Of a stretch of 64,000 nt of DNA, positions 34,313 to 41,783 are shown piece after piece; within the stretch, counting starts at the first letter, position 1; every line of letters begins with the position of its first letter. The stretch comes from Ohtaekwangia kribbensis (GTDB lineage Bacteria; Bacteroidota; Bacteroidia; Cytophagales; Cyclobacteriaceae): contig NZ_JBHTKA010000001.1 in NCBI RefSeq assembly GCF_042676245.1, forward strand, positions 1,488,001-1,552,000. The letters are read 5' to 3'. Position numbers and translations under genes: made by a program. The notes under the pieces were generated by a model. The model saw nothing but the letters and a program-made list of their open reading frames with translations. It made no database searches and was not told the DNA's origin.

Positions 34313-35293
34313 TTAGAATGCTATACTTTTTAGTTTGATTCCTGTAGTTTCTTCAAGATTGAATAACAGGTTCATGTTTTGGACGGCCTGGCCGGAGGCT
34401 CCTTTCAGGAGGTTGTCTATAGCAGAATGAACTACTATTTTGTTGCCTTCTTTCTCGATGCCGATCAAACATTTATTGGTGTTTACTACTTGCTTCAGAT
34501 CGATTGTATCATCGGATACAATAGTGAAGGGATGTCCGTTGTAAAAATCTTTATATAGTTTTTTTACTTCTTCCAGTGATTTATCAGTAGCAATGCAGGA
34601 GCTTACAAATATACCGCGGGTGAAATCTCCCCGCCACGGCACAAAATTTATAGCATCGCTGAAGCCTGACTGAAGTTGTTTCAGCGACTGGTTGATCTCT
34701 TTCAGGTGCTGATGTGAAAGTGTTTTGTAAGCGGATATATTATTAGCGCGCCACGTGAAGTGCGTAGTATCCTGCAGCTTTTGTCCGGCTCCGGTTGAAC
34801 CGGTTATACCCGTTGCAAATACTTCTTTCAGTATACCGGCTTTTGCCAAGGGAAGTAATCCCAATTGTATAGCGGTAGCGAAGCAGCCCGGGTTCGCAAT
34901 GTTGTTTGCCTTTACTATATCGGCACGATTCAGTTCGGGTAAACCATATACAAAGGTTCTTCCGTTAACCGATTCACCCAATCGAAAATCCTGACTCAGA
35001 TCAATGATCTTGATCTTGTCGTTGATTGTATTCTCCTGCAGAAACTTTTTACTCTCACCATGTCCGAGACACAGAAAGATTACATCGACATCCTGCAGAA
35101 TGGTATCGGTAAATTTCAGCTCGGTATCACCCTGCAAATCAGCATGAGCAGAATATAGCGGATTACCTGCGTTGCTTCGGCTATGTACAAAAGCAAGATC
35201 TACCTGAGGGTGGTTCAGCAGCAACCGGATCGTTTCGCCCCCGGTATAGCCTGCACCTCCGATGATTCCTGCTTTTATTTTATTCTTTGTCAT
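34313..35293 (-). CDS. argC: N-acyl-gamma-glutamyl-phosphate reductase
   Basis: The ATG at 35293 is preferred to the in-frame GTG two codons earlier, giving 326 residues. It reduces N-acylglutamyl phosphate with NADPH. The Rossmann motif is AGIIGGAGYTGGETIRLL, the catalytic Cys is in ANPGCFATAIQLGLLPL, and the His region is NFVPWRGDFTRGIF. It is the type 1 ArgC with the GCFATA signature. It is separated from argD and argG by 52-base spacers that both hold family B repeats. Confidence 0.96.
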   Translation of the reverse strand: MTKNKIKAGIIGGAGYTGGETIRLLLNHPQVDLAFVHSRSNAGNPLYSAHADLQGDTELKFTDTILQDVDVIFLCLGHGESKKFLQENTINDKIKIIDLSQDFRLGESVNGRTFVYGLPELNRADIVKANNIANPGCFATAIQLGLLPLAKAGILKEVFATGITGSTGAGQKLQDTTHFTWRANNISAYKTLSHQHLKEINQSLKQLQSGFSDAINFVPWRGDFTRGIFVSSCIATDKSLEEVKKLYKDFYNGHPFTIVSDDTIDLKQVVNTNKCLIGIEKEGNKIVVHSAIDNLLKGASGQAVQNMNLLFNLEETTGIKLKSIAF

Positions 35294-35307
35294 GAGCACT
35301 ATATTTT

Positions 35308-35340
35308 AAGTTACGAGCTGTGCGCTATGAGCTTTGAGAC
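35308..35340. repeat. Family B repeat between argG and argC
   Basis: AGTTACGAGCTGTGCGCTATGAGC followed by TTTGAGAC. It shares 13 consecutive bases (TATGAGCTTTGAG) with the copy inside hisS. Confidence 0.6.
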
Positions 35341-35345
35341 AAATA

Positions 35346-36548
35346 TTACTTTTCGTTTTCTTCTTTTACCTGCTGGTATATAGCAGTCTGGTTGCCGAAT
35401 ATTTTGGTGAAGCCTTTTACGTCATCACCGGTCCAGCCAAGGTTCATTTCACCATACTTGCCAAACTTCGATGACATGAGGTCGTACGAAGATTCGATAC
35501 CCAATACCTGGTAACGGTATGGATGCAATTCGATAGACACTTCACCGGTTACATGTTGTTGTGTGTTGGTGAGGAATGCTTCGATGTCGCGCATTACAGG
35601 GTCAAGATACTGGCCTTCGTGTAACCAGTTACCGTAGAATTGTGCGAGCTGATCTTTCCAGCTTAGCTGCCACTTGGTGAGTACGTGCTTCTCCAGCGCA
35701 TGGTGGGCTTTCAATACCAATATAGGAGCTGCAGCTTCAAAACCTACACGTCCTTTTATACCGATGATCGTATCGCCCACATGTATATCTCTTCCTATAC
35801 CGTATGGACCTGCTATAGCCTGCAGGTGTTGAATGGCTTCCGCAGGATGAGCGAAAGCTTTGTCATTTACTTTACGAAGCTCACCTTTCTCGAACGTAAG
35901 CTTTACCGTTTCATTTCCTGTTTTGGTTACTTGTGTGGGCCACGCTTCTTCCGGAAGCATACCGAGTGACTTCAGTGTTTCTTTTCCGCCGACAGATGTT
36001 CCCCATATACCTTTGTTGATCGAGTACATGGCTTTGTCGAAGTTCATCTGCACACCTTTCGATTTCAGGTATGCTATTTCTTCTTCGCGTGATAGTTTTA
36101 GCTCGCGGATCGGAGTGATGATCTCAATACCTGGTACGAGTATATTCAGGATCATATCGAAACGAACCTGGTCGTTACCGGCACCGGTGCTACCGTGCGC
36201 TACCGCATCAGCCTTTATTTCTTTCGCATATATAGCCACCGCCAATGCCTGCGACATACGCTCGGCACTTACACTGAGTGGATAGGTATTATTCTTCAGT
36301 ATATTTCCATAGATGAGGTAACGGATTACCTTATCATAGTAATTCTTCGTTTCGTCTACTGTTTTGTGTGAAGCTACGCCCAGATTTTTGGCGCGTGTTT
36401 CAATCTCCTTGATCTCCTTGTCATCAAAACCACCGGTGTTAACAGTGATGGTGTGAACTTCAAATCCTTTTTCTTCACCTAAATACTTTACACAATACGA
36501 AGTATCGAGACCTCCGCTGAATGCTAATACGACTTTCTTTTTGCTCAT
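35346..36548 (-). CDS. argG: Argininosuccinate synthase
   Basis: This 400-residue enzyme condenses citrulline and aspartate using ATP. The N-type ATP pyrophosphatase loop is KVVLAFSGGLDTSYC. GSTGAGNDQVRFD is the second family signature, and SVGGKETL follows. It belongs to the short ArgG branch common in Bacteroidota. It is the second gene of the operon, 148 bases after the acyltransferase gene, and that spacer has no clear promoter or terminator. Confidence 0.96.
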   Translation of the reverse strand: MSKKKVVLAFSGGLDTSYCVKYLGEEKGFEVHTITVNTGGFDDKEIKEIETRAKNLGVASHKTVDETKNYYDKVIRYLIYGNILKNNTYPLSVSAERMSQALAVAIYAKEIKADAVAHGSTGAGNDQVRFDMILNILVPGIEIITPIRELKLSREEEIAYLKSKGVQMNFDKAMYSINKGIWGTSVGGKETLKSLGMLPEEAWPTQVTKTGNETVKLTFEKGELRKVNDKAFAHPAEAIQHLQAIAGPYGIGRDIHVGDTIIGIKGRVGFEAAAPILVLKAHHALEKHVLTKWQLSWKDQLAQFYGNWLHEGQYLDPVMRDIEAFLTNTQQHVTGEVSIELHPYRYQVLGIESSYDLMSSKFGKYGEMNLGWTGDDVKGFTKIFGNQTAIYQQVKEENEK

Positions 36549-36696
36549 GTGTATATCTATTTGACTGCTGTGGGGGTTTAACTATATATTTCTCTGTGAA
36601 TGGCTAGTACCCTTCCGGACACACCTCTTTCACACCAGTCAGCCCGTTGCTTTAAGCGGAACTGCCTGGTGCAAATTACTTCTCATCTTTGGTATT

Positions 36697-37494
36697 CTAC
36701 CAAAAGAAGAAAAAGCTTAACAATGTTTTCTTATCGGATTTATCTCCGTTGGACTCGTCTCTTTTACGGGACTTCAACAACACGAATTGCTTGAAGCGCA
36801 CCCAGCGTTCAAACAGTTTGAAGTTGCCTTTGAATTCACGATGACGGTGCGTTACCAGCTCGCCTTCCGGAGTTACTACCGTTTCAGGAGCTTTTACAGG
36901 TTGGGGCTGCGCCAGTGCGCGGGCAGCTTCAGCAGCTTTGATCTTGGCTTCGGCTTCTACCGGATCGAACAACATGGCTGTACACATGCAGTTTTTTCTG
37001 CCCTTACTCATCAGGATCTCGTAGTTAACGCAGCTCTGGCAGCCTTTCCAGAACTCTTCATCGTTGGTGAGCTCAGAATAAGTTACCGGCTCATAACCGA
37101 GATCCGAGTTGATCTTCATAACGGCCAAACCTGTTGTAAGACCAAATATTTTGGCGTGCGGATATTTCTGACGGGAAAGATTGAATACTTTATGTTTAAT
37201 CTCTGTAGCCACTCCGGTTTTACGGAATGCCGGAGATACGATGAGACCTGAGTTAGCAACATACTTGTCGTGCTCCCACGCTTCGATGTAGCAAAAGCCA
37301 ACCCATGTTCCCTCCGCTGTAACGGCAATAATCGCTTTACCTTCTTCCATCTTCTTCTCGATGTAAAGAGGTGAACGCTTGGCTATACCGGTGCCGCGCG
37401 CTTTGGCAGATTCTTCCATCTCTTTGGTGATGGTCTCTGCGTAATGTTTATCGTCAACTGTTGCCAGTCGAACAATGATATTATGATTTTCCAA
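36697..37494 (-). CDS. GNAT acyltransferase, probable N-acyl-(succinyl)-glutamate synthase
   Basis: This 265-residue protein has a GNAT domain in the first half; motif A is SPAFRKTGVATEIKHKV, which binds acyl-CoA. It is followed by a Cys-containing segment (GCQSCVNYEILMSKGRKNCMC) and a Pro/Ala-rich linker with a basic tail. No classical argA or argJ is present in this otherwise complete operon, and from memory a GNAT protein in the same position in Bacteroides was identified genetically as the acylglutamate synthase. It is therefore the likely first enzyme, using succinyl-CoA if the Val90 argument for argF' holds. It is the first gene after the leader region. Confidence 0.82.
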   Translation of the reverse strand: MENHNIIVRLATVDDKHYAETITKEMEESAKARGTGIAKRSPLYIEKKMEEGKAIIAVTAEGTWVGFCYIEAWEHDKYVANSGLIVSPAFRKTGVATEIKHKVFNLSRQKYPHAKIFGLTTGLAVMKINSDLGYEPVTYSELTNDEEFWKGCQSCVNYEILMSKGRKNCMCTAMLFDPVEAEAKIKAAEAARALAQPQPVKAPETVVTPEGELVTHRHREFKGNFKLFERWVRFKQFVLLKSRKRDESNGDKSDKKTLLSFFFFW

Positions 37495-37552
37495 TGTTAA
37501 ATTCTGAATTAGTAGTGATTAATTGAAAACGGCCGAGGCCCAAAAGCACAAT

Positions 37553-37577
37553 AACGCAATGTCCTTGACATCACGTT
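37553..37577 (-). promoter_or_regulatory. Hairpin in the arginine leader RNA
   Basis: In the minus-strand transcript AACG-TG-ATGTC and GACAT-TG-CGTT pair (9 bp with a symmetrical internal loop) around AAG. It lies between the leader-peptide stop and the first structural gene, where an attenuator would be. A further GC-rich GGGCCTCGGCC followed by GTTTT lies at 37528-37542 but does not form a convincing terminator stem by itself. Confidence 0.45.
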
Positions 37578-37609
37578 AGCTCAACAACAGAGGTTGTATG
37601 ATGGAGGTA

Positions 37610-37654
37610 TCAGATACGCGCAAAGCGTACGGGTCGCGGTCGCCTGGTCACCAT
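37610..37654 (-). CDS. Candidate arginine leader peptide MVTRRPRPVRFARI
   Basis: A 14-codon frame, ATG to TGA, lies 116 bases upstream of the first gene of the arginine operon on the same strand. Five of its 14 codons are Arg (AGG, CGA, CGA, CGC, CGT), including rare types, as expected of an attenuation control peptide where stalled ribosomes report low Arg-tRNA. A 6-bp hairpin (AGAACT-ATTC-AGTTCT) precedes its ATG, and a second hairpin follows its stop. The Arg content is directly visible; the regulatory role is inferred. The frame is too short for ordinary gene calling. Confidence 0.62.
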   Translation of the reverse strand: MVTRRPRPVRFARI

Positions 37655-37811
37655 GCAGGCAGTAAATAAGAACTGAATAGTTCTGTCAGATTGGTAGGCA
37701 GCCTTGGCTGCGTTAATTATGGTGAACAATGTTTTCAATTTCTTTTCAAGCGTTAAAGTGAAACGTTAGATGAAAATCATTCAGCTTTTGTTTATGTTTT
37801 TTTTCTAAATG

Positions 37812-37845
37812 CAAAATTAAACGGAAAAGTTTGTTTAATGGCAAA
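37812..37845 (-). promoter_or_regulatory. Candidate promoter of the arginine operon
   Basis: On the minus strand TTTG (37845-37842) and TAATTTTG (37819-37812) match the -33 and -7 elements with 22 bases between, two or three longer than ideal. The start would be near 37805, giving a leader of about 310 bases that contains the Arg-rich peptide. An inverted repeat GTTTG-N8-CAAAC overlaps the -33 element and could be an operator. Confidence 0.5.
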
Positions 37846-37848
37846 CAT

Positions 37849-37909
37849 TTGGGGTAAGAAACTTTATTTTTTTTAACCGCTAACTTTCGTTAGTAAGAAT
37901 TTACCCCAA
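37849..37909. other. Long inverted repeat with inner hairpin upstream of the arg promoter
   Basis: TTGGGGTAA at the left and TTTACCCCAA at the right are complementary over 9 bases. Between them CTAAC-TTTC-GTTAG forms a second stem. An oligo-T stretch precedes the inner stem. Confidence 0.5.
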
Positions 37910-38228
37910 CATCAGCCGTCAAAAATAGTCTGTTCAATAACCATACCGGCTCGTTTCACCTGGTTACATGGCACTCTCCTTCCACCCTGAAGATCCAGGT
38001 GGCACTTGCTTCCCCACAAAATTATATCATGTACAACGTAAAGTCTAACATTCAACTTCAATATAAAACATGGCAGACCTGACTTATGAGCAGACTGGTA
38101 AAGTAAACCTGTTCCTGTAAGTAATATATATCCTTCCTTACGTAAAGGCTGATACAGAAATCGTTGCTTCGGAATACAGACTTATCATGCTCCTGTTCTA
38201 TACAGAAAGTATTAAAGTCACACCTTAC
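37910..38228. other. Gene-poor 320-base stretch
   Basis: I see no convincing gene. A 16-codon frame starts at 38070 (MADLTYEQTGKVNLFL) and ends in TAA. The same frame stays open for 39 more codons to a TAA at 38238-38240, which might be a decayed small gene but is not statistically striking. A short palindrome (CCTTACGTAAAGG) lies at 38137-38149. Confidence 0.3.
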
Positions 38229-39338
38229 TCATTGAACTAAAATCTTCTTGTAGGAGATTCTTTTCTGTATATCATAAAGTTTTATCAAGAGGAGTCCCTG
38301 GCATGAATCTATCTGAATTTTCAAAGATGCAGATCGATTCGGATTATCGAACGTTGCAATTTTTGCACCCAGCGAAGTAAACACTTCAATCTGACTAATG
38401 TCACCAATATTGTCAATCGTGAATGCACGGTTTACAGCCGGTACAGGATATACGTTAACCTGGCTTTCTGTTTTATGATCTTCCGCACTGGTAACAGGAC
38501 TTGTATCTACTTCGACCAGCTCGAGCATTTTTTTAGCATATCGCTGACCAAATGTTCTGTAAGAAGCTGATGTAAAGTGTGCGGGATCTGATCCCACAAG
38601 CCCTGAAGATGAGATCACGTGTGTGTTTGGTATAACATCGGGGAGCTTATTAACTTCCACATTGTGCGAACCGCAGCACGCACCTTGTGAAGCAAGAAGT
38701 TCACCAGCCAGAAACGGTATATCTCCAAGTCCAAGATCAGATTTAAGGTTTGCTACAACCTGCTGCACATAATTCTTCCAGGATGGATTGTTGGTGTTCG
38801 TTTCTCCCTGGTGTAAAAGTATACCTTTAATAACGCCATCTTTCTGTGCAAGCTTCGCCACTTCAACAAGTCGCGCATAGGGATTGCCTCCATATTCACT
38901 AATTATGTTTTTCTGCCAATCAGGTGCGTTGGTAACATACGTTTCATAATTTTCTTTGTCGAATAAACGAATATCACTTCCTCCAATCGCTACTGGTACA
39001 ATTCCAACCCTGATATGTTGCGGAAGATTTTCAACCATTGTTCTGCCGAAGTAATCACCAACACCAAGCCCTGTCCAGCAACGAAAGATTGGCGGAGTCG
39101 CTGTTCTCCATTTTCCAAGGGTAAACGATGTATTGTTACCACTGCAAGTAACCGCTCCGATTACGCGGAAACGTTCATCTACATTTGTTCTGTCCTGACT
39201 TTCGATGGCACCTGCACCCTCCATGTTTGATTGTCCGAACAAAAGGTAGATGTGAAAATTAGGATCCTGAGAATATGTAATCGAAGGTATGCTCGCAATG
39301 AGCAGTAACAAAAAGTTCTTTAGAAGGATGTGTTTCAT
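38229..39338 (-). CDS. Secreted SGNH carbohydrate esterase with type A T9SS sorting domain
   Basis: This 369-residue exported protein has a signal peptide (LLLLIASIPSITYSQ) and a sialate O-acetylesterase/CE6-like SGNH domain. The nucleophile Ser is in LLFGQSNMEGAG, the HQGETN block follows, and the Asp-His pair is in SDPAHFTSASYRTFGQRYA. The last roughly 75 residues (VNVYPVPAVNRAFTIDN ... GLLLIKLYDIQKRISYKKILVQ) are a type A secretion-sorting domain. It probably removes acetyl groups from plant or microbial polysaccharides at the cell surface. Isolated on the minus strand with roughly 400 bases of non-coding DNA on its 5' side. Confidence 0.9.
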   Translation of the reverse strand: MKHILLKNFLLLLIASIPSITYSQDPNFHIYLLFGQSNMEGAGAIESQDRTNVDERFRVIGAVTCSGNNTSFTLGKWRTATPPIFRCWTGLGVGDYFGRTMVENLPQHIRVGIVPVAIGGSDIRLFDKENYETYVTNAPDWQKNIISEYGGNPYARLVEVAKLAQKDGVIKGILLHQGETNTNNPSWKNYVQQVVANLKSDLGLGDIPFLAGELLASQGACCGSHNVEVNKLPDVIPNTHVISSSGLVGSDPAHFTSASYRTFGQRYAKKMLELVEVDTSPVTSAEDHKTESQVNVYPVPAVNRAFTIDNIGDISQIEVFTSLGAKIATFDNPNRSASLKIQIDSCQGLLLIKLYDIQKRISYKKILVQ

Positions 39339-39347
39339 AGAGATTTA

Positions 39348-39741
39348 GGACGTAAGGCTGTAGATTGTTTAAACCGAAGTTACCACAACCATACATCTGC
39401 CAAAATTTCTAAAGCCACCGAATGCTTCTGACAATTGAAAATACACACATCGTTATACAATAAGAATTCACTCACAGTCAATCAGTTCTGCTCTTTATTT
39501 CAATTAAAGCAAAAGACAAAAATCAGACTCCCAATACCGTATTTACAGACTTTCGTTGCACCTGCTTATATTCCGCAGCATGCCATATATAGTAACTGCC
39601 TGAGCTAAAAGATGTATAGATGCATTGCTACGTATCCAAAGTATAATTTATTTGCACCTGGTATGACAATACATTTTTCATTCAGGCATTTGATCGTTTG
39701 CGCAACATACCACGATTAACGGATAACGTTAACCCAAGCTG
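39348..39741. other. Intergenic stretch with a family C repeat fragment
   Basis: There is no recognisable gene. GATTAACGGATAACGTTAAC at about 39713-39732, next to the TRIC gene stop, matches the CGTTAWC unit of the repeat array upstream of the giant secreted-protein gene. Confidence 0.4.
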
Positions 39742-40347
39742 TCACTTCAACTCCGGAAGCGACAGCCTATACTTCACCGCCACGAGTCGTATAGCGATAA
39801 TGATTCCGGCAGACACCAGTAGGTTGGCATTGCGCGTTATGTCTGTGAACAGATCCAGAAGTAAATAACACACTGCCCCAGCCAGACATGCCGTTGCATA
39901 AATCTCTTTACGGAAGATCACTGGAGTTTCGTTGGTAAGTGTATCGCGGATCACACCGCCCATCACCGCTGAAAACATTCCCATGATCGCGGCTATCTCC
40001 GGACGAACACCCAGGCTCAGCGACTTCTCTACTCCCAATACGGTAAAGAAGGCTATACCAAAAGTATCAAACAGAAAAAATGTTTTGCGCAGGGTAATGA
40101 TATACCGGTAGAAGACAATGGCAGCAACCGTACCGGCAATGATACTGTACAGAAAGTATATATCGCCCACCCACACCAGCGGATAGCTGCCGAGGATCAT
40201 ATCGCGGAGACTCCCTCCTCCTATAGCTGTAACAAACCCGGTGAAGCCCGCTCCGAACCAATCGTGCTCTTTGTCCTGAATGGCGAGTGCTCCCGAAATG
40301 GCGAAGACGAATGTGCCGAACAGTTCGAGTGTATATTGAAGATTCAT
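39742..40347 (-). CDS. Trimeric intracellular cation channel (TRIC/UPF0126) family protein
   Basis: The ATG at 40347 gives 201 residues; the frame extends 13 codons upstream without homology. The protein has seven membrane helices in two repeats, each with the glycine-rich motif: GFVTAIGGGSLRDMILG and GMFSAVMGGVIRDTLT. This is the TRIC/YicG family, homotrimeric cation channels. Proteins of this type are widespread in bacteria and the physiological ion is usually K+. It lies between the secreted esterase and a terminator hairpin. Confidence 0.92.
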   Translation of the reverse strand: MNLQYTLELFGTFVFAISGALAIQDKEHDWFGAGFTGFVTAIGGGSLRDMILGSYPLVWVGDIYFLYSIIAGTVAAIVFYRYIITLRKTFFLFDTFGIAFFTVLGVEKSLSLGVRPEIAAIMGMFSAVMGGVIRDTLTNETPVIFRKEIYATACLAGAVCYLLLDLFTDITRNANLLVSAGIIIAIRLVAVKYRLSLPELK

Positions 40348-40390
40348 AGGCGTTAGGTATAATCTTACAAATATAGCCGAGTACAAAATA

Positions 40391-40419
40391 AAAGAGGCTT
40401 TCGCAATGAAAGCCTCTTT
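40391..40419. terminator. Intrinsic terminator downstream of the PorP/SprF gene
   Basis: AAAGAGGCTTTC and GAAAGCCTCTTT form a perfect 12-bp stem with a five-base loop. It lies 35 bases after the PorP/SprF stop on the minus strand, where it is followed by TTATTTTG. Confidence 0.85.
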
Positions 40420-40453
40420 GTATGTTATTGCATTGAATTTACCGTGAATCTCA

Positions 40454-41497
40454 TTAGAAGTCGGGGCACGGAATCACAAGTTTATCTTTTGGTGGCTTTC
40501 TCGGGTTACGCATCGGCCAGGTATATACGAGGCTGAATTCATGCGCGCCTCCGCTGCCGGGACCGAGCTTCGATATAGTATAGTCATAACTATAACCAAT
40601 GTTGATGGCATCCTTCGCTCCGAGCTTGGTGAAGCCGAGCAGCAATACGATCGATTCATTGTTCACCGTACCGCCCAGGTTCTTGAAGGGTACACCACGG
40701 TACCATGTTCCCAGCACAAGCGGTTCGAATGTAAAGTATAGACCGAGATCAACCTGATCCCACTGTCCCTGATGACGATATTGAAACGCTGGCGCAATGC
40801 TTCGCTCTGATTTGCGTGCGTATGCTCCGCTCCCCACTACACCGGGTTGCATATAGAATTTAAAACCTCCGTGCACTGAAAGCTTTACCGGCAATTTACT
40901 TTCCTCGCCGATCAAACTCTGGTTAGGGCGTGTAAGGTGCCAGGTTGAAACACCAAGCCATGCACTTTTTGTAAAGAACACACCACCGAAAGAGAGGTCA
41001 ACAAAAGTTTTGCTTGACTGTGTATTGAACGTCTCGGCAGTTTCCTGACTGATGATCTGTCCGGTGGAAGCATCGAACTGATCTCCGAAGGTAAGTTTGT
41101 CAAAATTTACATCGCGGTTAAAGACAGCCACCTGTACTCCCGGACGAAAGCCGAGATACTTGGTAAGCTGAAGTTCATAGGAGTATTGAAGCCCGAGACT
41201 GATGGACTGCAAGCCTGCAAGTCCTTCACGGTCACGCGTAATGATAACCCCCACACCACTATTCTTATCCTCAATAAAATAATCGAAGTAGGCCGACAGT
41301 GTAGTAAAGTTAGCATCAATAGCAGGCCATTGATTCCTGTAATTTATACCGGCCCGCGCCTGATTGGTGGCACCGGTCAGAGCCGGGTTGAGATATAGGG
41401 GCGCTGCATAAAATTGCGAAAATTGAGGGTCCTGAGCAGTTACCGCACCATTCAGCATCAGCATTAATACACATGAAAGCAGGAGTATCCTGTACAT
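40454..41497 (-). CDS. PorP/SprF family type IX secretion membrane protein
   Basis: The ATG at 41497 starts a signal peptide (MYRILLLSCVLMLMLNGAVTAQ) giving 347 residues; a 12-codon extension is rejected. The mature N-terminus QDPQFSQFYAAPLYLNPALTG is the hallmark of the PorP/SprF family, followed by a predicted 14-strand outer-membrane barrel. SprF-like members act with type B sorting domains to deliver large adhesins such as SprB to the surface. The divergently encoded 1760-residue type B protein begins 287 bases away, so the two very likely form a cargo/partner pair. Confidence 0.93.
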   Translation of the reverse strand: MYRILLLSCVLMLMLNGAVTAQDPQFSQFYAAPLYLNPALTGATNQARAGINYRNQWPAIDANFTTLSAYFDYFIEDKNSGVGVIITRDREGLAGLQSISLGLQYSYELQLTKYLGFRPGVQVAVFNRDVNFDKLTFGDQFDASTGQIISQETAETFNTQSSKTFVDLSFGGVFFTKSAWLGVSTWHLTRPNQSLIGEESKLPVKLSVHGGFKFYMQPGVVGSGAYARKSERSIAPAFQYRHQGQWDQVDLGLYFTFEPLVLGTWYRGVPFKNLGGTVNNESIVLLLGFTKLGAKDAINIGYSYDYTISKLGPGSGGAHEFSLVYTWPMRNPRKPPKDKLVIPCPDF

Positions 41498-41544
41498 CGA
41501 GTCGTGTTCTTTTAGAGTATGCAATCGGGGCAAAGTAATAAAAA

Positions 41545-41686
41545 GTTATTCGTTATCCGTTATCCTTCCGCAGAAAAACCGTTGTGCGCTAACCGTTATC
41601 TTTCAATTGTATTCAGACACCGTTTAACACATCTATGTGCAGTATTATCGGTTAACGGTAAACTGCTAACGATTAACGGTTAATTT
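41545..41686. repeat. Family C inverted repeat array (CGTTATC/GGTTAAC)
   Basis: The left side reads TTCGTTATCCGTTATCC and CTAACCGTTATC, the right side ATCGGTTAACGGTAAAC and TAACGATTAACGGTTAA. The two sides are largely complementary and could fold on themselves. It occupies the divergent promoter region of the PorP/SprF and giant secreted-protein genes. Similar single units lie at 39713-39732, 49231-49245 and 51551-51582. Confidence 0.65.
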
Positions 41687-41724
41687 TACCTCAAATTGTA
41701 TACTTTAAAACAACTTGAGCGTTT

Positions 41725-41732
41725 TACATTTG
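41725..41732 (+). promoter_or_regulatory. -7 box of the giant secreted-protein gene
   Basis: TACATTTG fits TAnnTTTG and lies about 50 bases upstream of the GTG start. No -33 element at standard spacing was found. Confidence 0.4.
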
Positions 41733-41783
41733 ACACATAATTGTGTTGATAGGTAAGTTACAGAACCTAATACTGAAACGAAC

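Noticed and set aside
37528..37542. GGGCCTCGGCC-GTTTT as a terminator of the arginine leader
   Set aside because: The self-complementary GGCC blocks are only two bases apart and cannot form a stable hairpin; kept only as a weak hint.
38070..38240. Frame MADLTYEQTGKVNLFL, stop, then 39 open codons
   Set aside because: An open run of that size is expected by chance and the second part overlaps the esterase gene end.
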